NCBI RefSeq assembly: GCF_900215575.1
Contig: NZ_OBEJ01000002.1
Span: 310,001 to 374,000 of the forward strand
Direction: 5' to 3'
Length of the DNA stretch: 64,000 bases
Origin: Natronoarchaeum philippinense
GTDB lineage: Archaea; Halobacteriota; Halobacteria; Halobacteriales; Natronoarchaeaceae
Shown: piece by piece, positions 62,026 to 64,000 of the stretch
Layout of the letters: every line of letters starts with the position of its first letter
How positions within the stretch are numbered: the first letter of the stretch is position 1
Position numbers and translations under genes: made by a program
The notes under the pieces: model-generated
Databases searched by the model: none
What the model saw: only the letters and a program-made list of their open reading frames with translations
Told to the model about the DNA's origin: nothing

Positions 62026-62862
62026 ATGAGCGATCTCCGAGTCGGTGCGCACGTATCGGTCGCCGGCGGCGTCGACAACGCCGTCGAGCGCGAACTCGAC
62101 GTCGGCGGGAACTGCGGGCAGATCTTCACGACCTCGCCGCAGGTCTGGCAACAGCCCGACATCGAGGACGACGAGGCCGAGCAGTTCCGCGAGGGCACGG
62201 TCGAAACGCTCGACGGCCCGTGGGTGATCCACTCGTCGTACCTCGTCAACCTCTGTACGCCCAAAGACGACCTGCGCGAGAAATCGATCGATAGCATGCA
62301 GGCCGAGGTCGACGCCGCCGATCGGCTCGGCATCGAGTACGTCAACGTCCATCTGGGCGCTCACACCGGTGCCGGCGTCGAGCAAGGGCTGGACAACGCC
62401 GCGAGCGCGCTCGACGAACTCGACGTGCCCGACGGCGTGACCGTGCTCGTCGAGAGCGACGCCGGCAGCGGCACCAAGCTCGGCGGCGACTTCGAGCACC
62501 TCGCGGCCGTGATCGACCGCGCCGACCTCGACATCGACGTTTGTGTCGACACGGCCCACGCGTTCGCGGCGGGCTACGACCTCTCGACGGCCGACGGCGT
62601 CGACGATGCCGTCGCCGAGTTCGACGAGGTCGTCGGTCTCGATCACCTGGAGTGCATCCACCTCAACGACTCCAAACACGAGTGTGGCACCAACAAAGAC
62701 GAGCACGCCCACATCGGCGAGGGCCTGATCGGCGAGGAGGGGATGGAGCGGATCATCAACCACGACGACCTTGCTGACGTTCCGCTTGTACTGGAGACGC
62801 CAAACGAGGACGGCAAGGGCTTCGAGTGGAACATCGACCGCGTCCGGGAACTTCGGAACTGA
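62026..62862 (+). CDS. nfo: Deoxyribonuclease IV (AP endonuclease, EndoIV)
   Basis: 278 residues from the ATG at 62026. The zinc-site motifs [66 protein letters not shown] and LETPNEDG are all present. It cuts 5' of abasic sites in base excision repair. A hairpin follows the stop by about 40 bases. Confidence 0.95.
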   Translation: MSDLRVGAHVSVAGGVDNAVERELDVGGNCGQIFTTSPQVWQQPDIEDDEAEQFREGTVETLDGPWVIHSSYLVNLCTPKDDLREKSIDSMQAEVDAADRLGIEYVNVHLGAHTGAGVEQGLDNAASALDELDVPDGVTVLVESDAGSGTKLGGDFEHLAAVIDRADLDIDVCVDTAHAFAAGYDLSTADGVDDAVAEFDEVVGLDHLECIHLNDSKHECGTNKDEHAHIGEGLIGEEGMERIINHDDLADVPLVLETPNEDGKGFEWNIDRVRELRN

Positions 62863-62900
62863 ACCGGTCGGAATCGCACCGCGATTCCCGCTAGGCCGCG

Positions 62901-62919
62901 CGGCGGCGTCGCGCCGCCG
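62901..62919 (+). repeat. Stem-loop downstream of nfo
   Basis: CGGCGGC-GTCGC-GCCGCCG forms a 7-base-pair all-GC stem with a 5-base loop, 39 bases past the nfo stop. There is no T-run after it, so it may slow or mark termination but is not a classical terminator. Confidence 0.4.
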
Positions 62920-63061
62920 AACGATCCGAACGCAGGCCGAGCCAACCGGCCGGCATCTGTGATAGAAGTGCAAGCATATCCGATTCACCGTCGGATAACG
63001 GCCACGTACCGCCCATTTTGGCCCTGCATATTGATAGGTCCCGGTTCGTAACCTCGACAGT

Positions 63062-63970
63062 ATGTCGGGCGACGACGGACGGTTCGTCGGACGGCGGGAA
63101 GTGCTCGCGGCGCTCGGCGCCGCGGCGCTGGCTCCGACCGCCGACGAGGTGCTGGGACTCTCCGGAGCGTCGGCGCCCAGCCCCGAGCACGCGCCGATGA
63201 CCACGGGCGAGGCCGACGCGACGCTTCGCGTGCGGACGTATCCGCGACTCGCCAGCGCCGCGGATCGTTGGAGCGGTTGGTCGCTGGCGACGCTCGCAGC
63301 CCACGGCGCCGTCGGCGACGCGCTCGACGCCGTTGCGACCTACGCGCAGTCCGAGCGCGACGGGCTCTCGGCCGTCGACTGGAAACTGGAGGCCGGCGCC
63401 GGCGTCTCGCTCCCGCCCGGTCTGGACGCCCCGACGTTGATCGAGCGGTTCGCCGAGACGGTCCGCGAGCGCGACCCCGACGCCGAGCACGCCTGCCATC
63501 TCTTGTTGTGGTCCGAGCCGCTCAACTTCCGGATCGGCTACGGGTACACCCGCTCGGACGTCGCCGCCGCCGCTGAGGGGGCGTACACGATCGCCAACGT
63601 CGGCGCGACCGAGCGCTGGGACGGCCGTGCGGTCACGAAGAACATGGCGATCCACGAGACGCTCCACGCGTTTCTCACCGGCGAGGACGCCGAAGCGGTG
63701 ATCGGTCACAGCTGTGAACACAACCTCGGCGCGGTCCGGCACGTCGGCGACGGGATCGCCGAAGTGACGCCGATGGCGACGGCCTACGCTGGCCGATCGA
63801 CGCCGATGGACGAGACCACGTGGTCCGGGCGGGGCTGTCGTGATCCGGACGCGTTCTACAGACACGACGGCGTCGACGGCGTCGACGAGTGGCGTCACAC
63901 CACCGAGCTCAGTGAGGGGACCCTCGATGCCGCCGCGCGGTACGTCGAACACCAACTTACTGGGGACTGA
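63062..63970 (+). CDS. Tat-exported HExxH metalloprotease-like protein
   Basis: 302 residues. The N-terminus GRREVLAALGAAALAPTADE is a short Tat-type signal with two arginines. The mature part carries HETLH (H198, E199, H202), the zinc-binding HExxH motif, followed by a GHSCEHNLG stretch that may supply a further ligand. The family is known in haloarchaea as hypothetical or zinc metallopeptidase-like; it shares no wider sequence I can place. An extracellular zinc protease is the natural reading, without proof of activity. A TATA-like GCATATTGA lies 25-35 bases upstream. Confidence 0.68.
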   Translation: MSGDDGRFVGRREVLAALGAAALAPTADEVLGLSGASAPSPEHAPMTTGEADATLRVRTYPRLASAADRWSGWSLATLAAHGAVGDALDAVATYAQSERDGLSAVDWKLEAGAGVSLPPGLDAPTLIERFAETVRERDPDAEHACHLLLWSEPLNFRIGYGYTRSDVAAAAEGAYTIANVGATERWDGRAVTKNMAIHETLHAFLTGEDAEAVIGHSCEHNLGAVRHVGDGIAEVTPMATAYAGRSTPMDETTWSGRGCRDPDAFYRHDGVDGVDEWRHTTELSEGTLDAAARYVEHQLTGD

Positions 63971-64000
63971 ACCGACCGGCGTCACAGCACACTACGTCAC

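Noticed and set aside
1-64000. CRISPR arrays, tRNA and rRNA genes
   Set aside because: Gene-free stretches were read for regularly spaced repeats and cloverleaf-like arms; none was convincing.

Overview
The window is a stretch of haloarchaeal chromosome. The signs are high GC, very acidic proteins, TATA boxes 25-35 bases upstream of start codons with little or no leader, archaeal-type genes (L15e, Rio2, a class I DhnA-type aldolase, ThiD-ThiN), Tat-dependent secretion and PGF-CTERM sorting tails. The species cannot be fixed from the sequence alone. The bacterial-type fructose PTS with GlpR and 1-phosphofructokinase, arranged as in Haloferax volcanii, places it among sugar-degrading Halobacteria.

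Region by region. 1-9465: a divergent sugar-catabolism locus. A binding-protein-dependent sugar importer ending in a glycogen-debranching-type glycosidase runs left. A TrmB-type regulator, a TIM-barrel isomerase and a 2-hydroxyacid dehydrogenase run right. 9475-19803: mixed housekeeping genes (riboflavin synthase, small membrane proteins, an orphan ABC-2-type permease, glutaredoxin, a MutS5-like ATPase with an HhH N-terminus, cold shock protein, a PGF-CTERM surface protein, 2-keto-3-deoxygluconate kinase). 19955-25153: mutS-mutL mismatch repair operon. 25389-28607: chemotaxis transducer with a very long acidic tail. 28638-36994: ThiD-ThiN, an AIR-synthase homologue, a TauE-type exporter, a DsbA-like protein, a VOC dioxygenase, an NAD(P)-binding protein, ribosomal L15e, a DUF1328 protein and fructose-1,6-bisphosphatase. 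37047-44154: fructose regulon, glpR-pfkB leftward and ptfC-ptfA-ptsH-ptsI-ptfB plus fba rightward. 44164-47911: an HTH gene, rio2, a solitary TnpB element and an Lrp-type regulator. 48173-53113: a DabB-DabA inorganic carbon uptake pair with a regulator gene on either side. 53171-57251: a formylglycine-generating enzyme, a Cys-type sulfatase and a collapsed Gfo/Idh/MocA oxidoreductase, with a divergent zinc-ribbon regulator. 57504-64000: a conserved hypothetical, a PhoX-type secreted protein, a DUF2391 membrane protein, a lipoate ligase homologue, endonuclease IV and a Tat-exported HExxH protein.

How the genes fit together. Fructose enters through the PTS as fructose-1-phosphate, is phosphorylated by PfkB and cleaved by Fba; the nearby fructose-1,6-bisphosphatase covers the reverse direction, and KdgK serves the semi-phosphorylative Entner-Doudoroff route. 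The ptf operon and fba share a promoter element, ACAATCAC-RTYCG, placed at the same distance from the TATA box in both. The least ordinary parts are this shared element, the archaeal FGE-sulfatase pair, the DabAB pair, the transducer tail and the TnpB element. No CRISPR array, tRNA or rRNA gene was seen.
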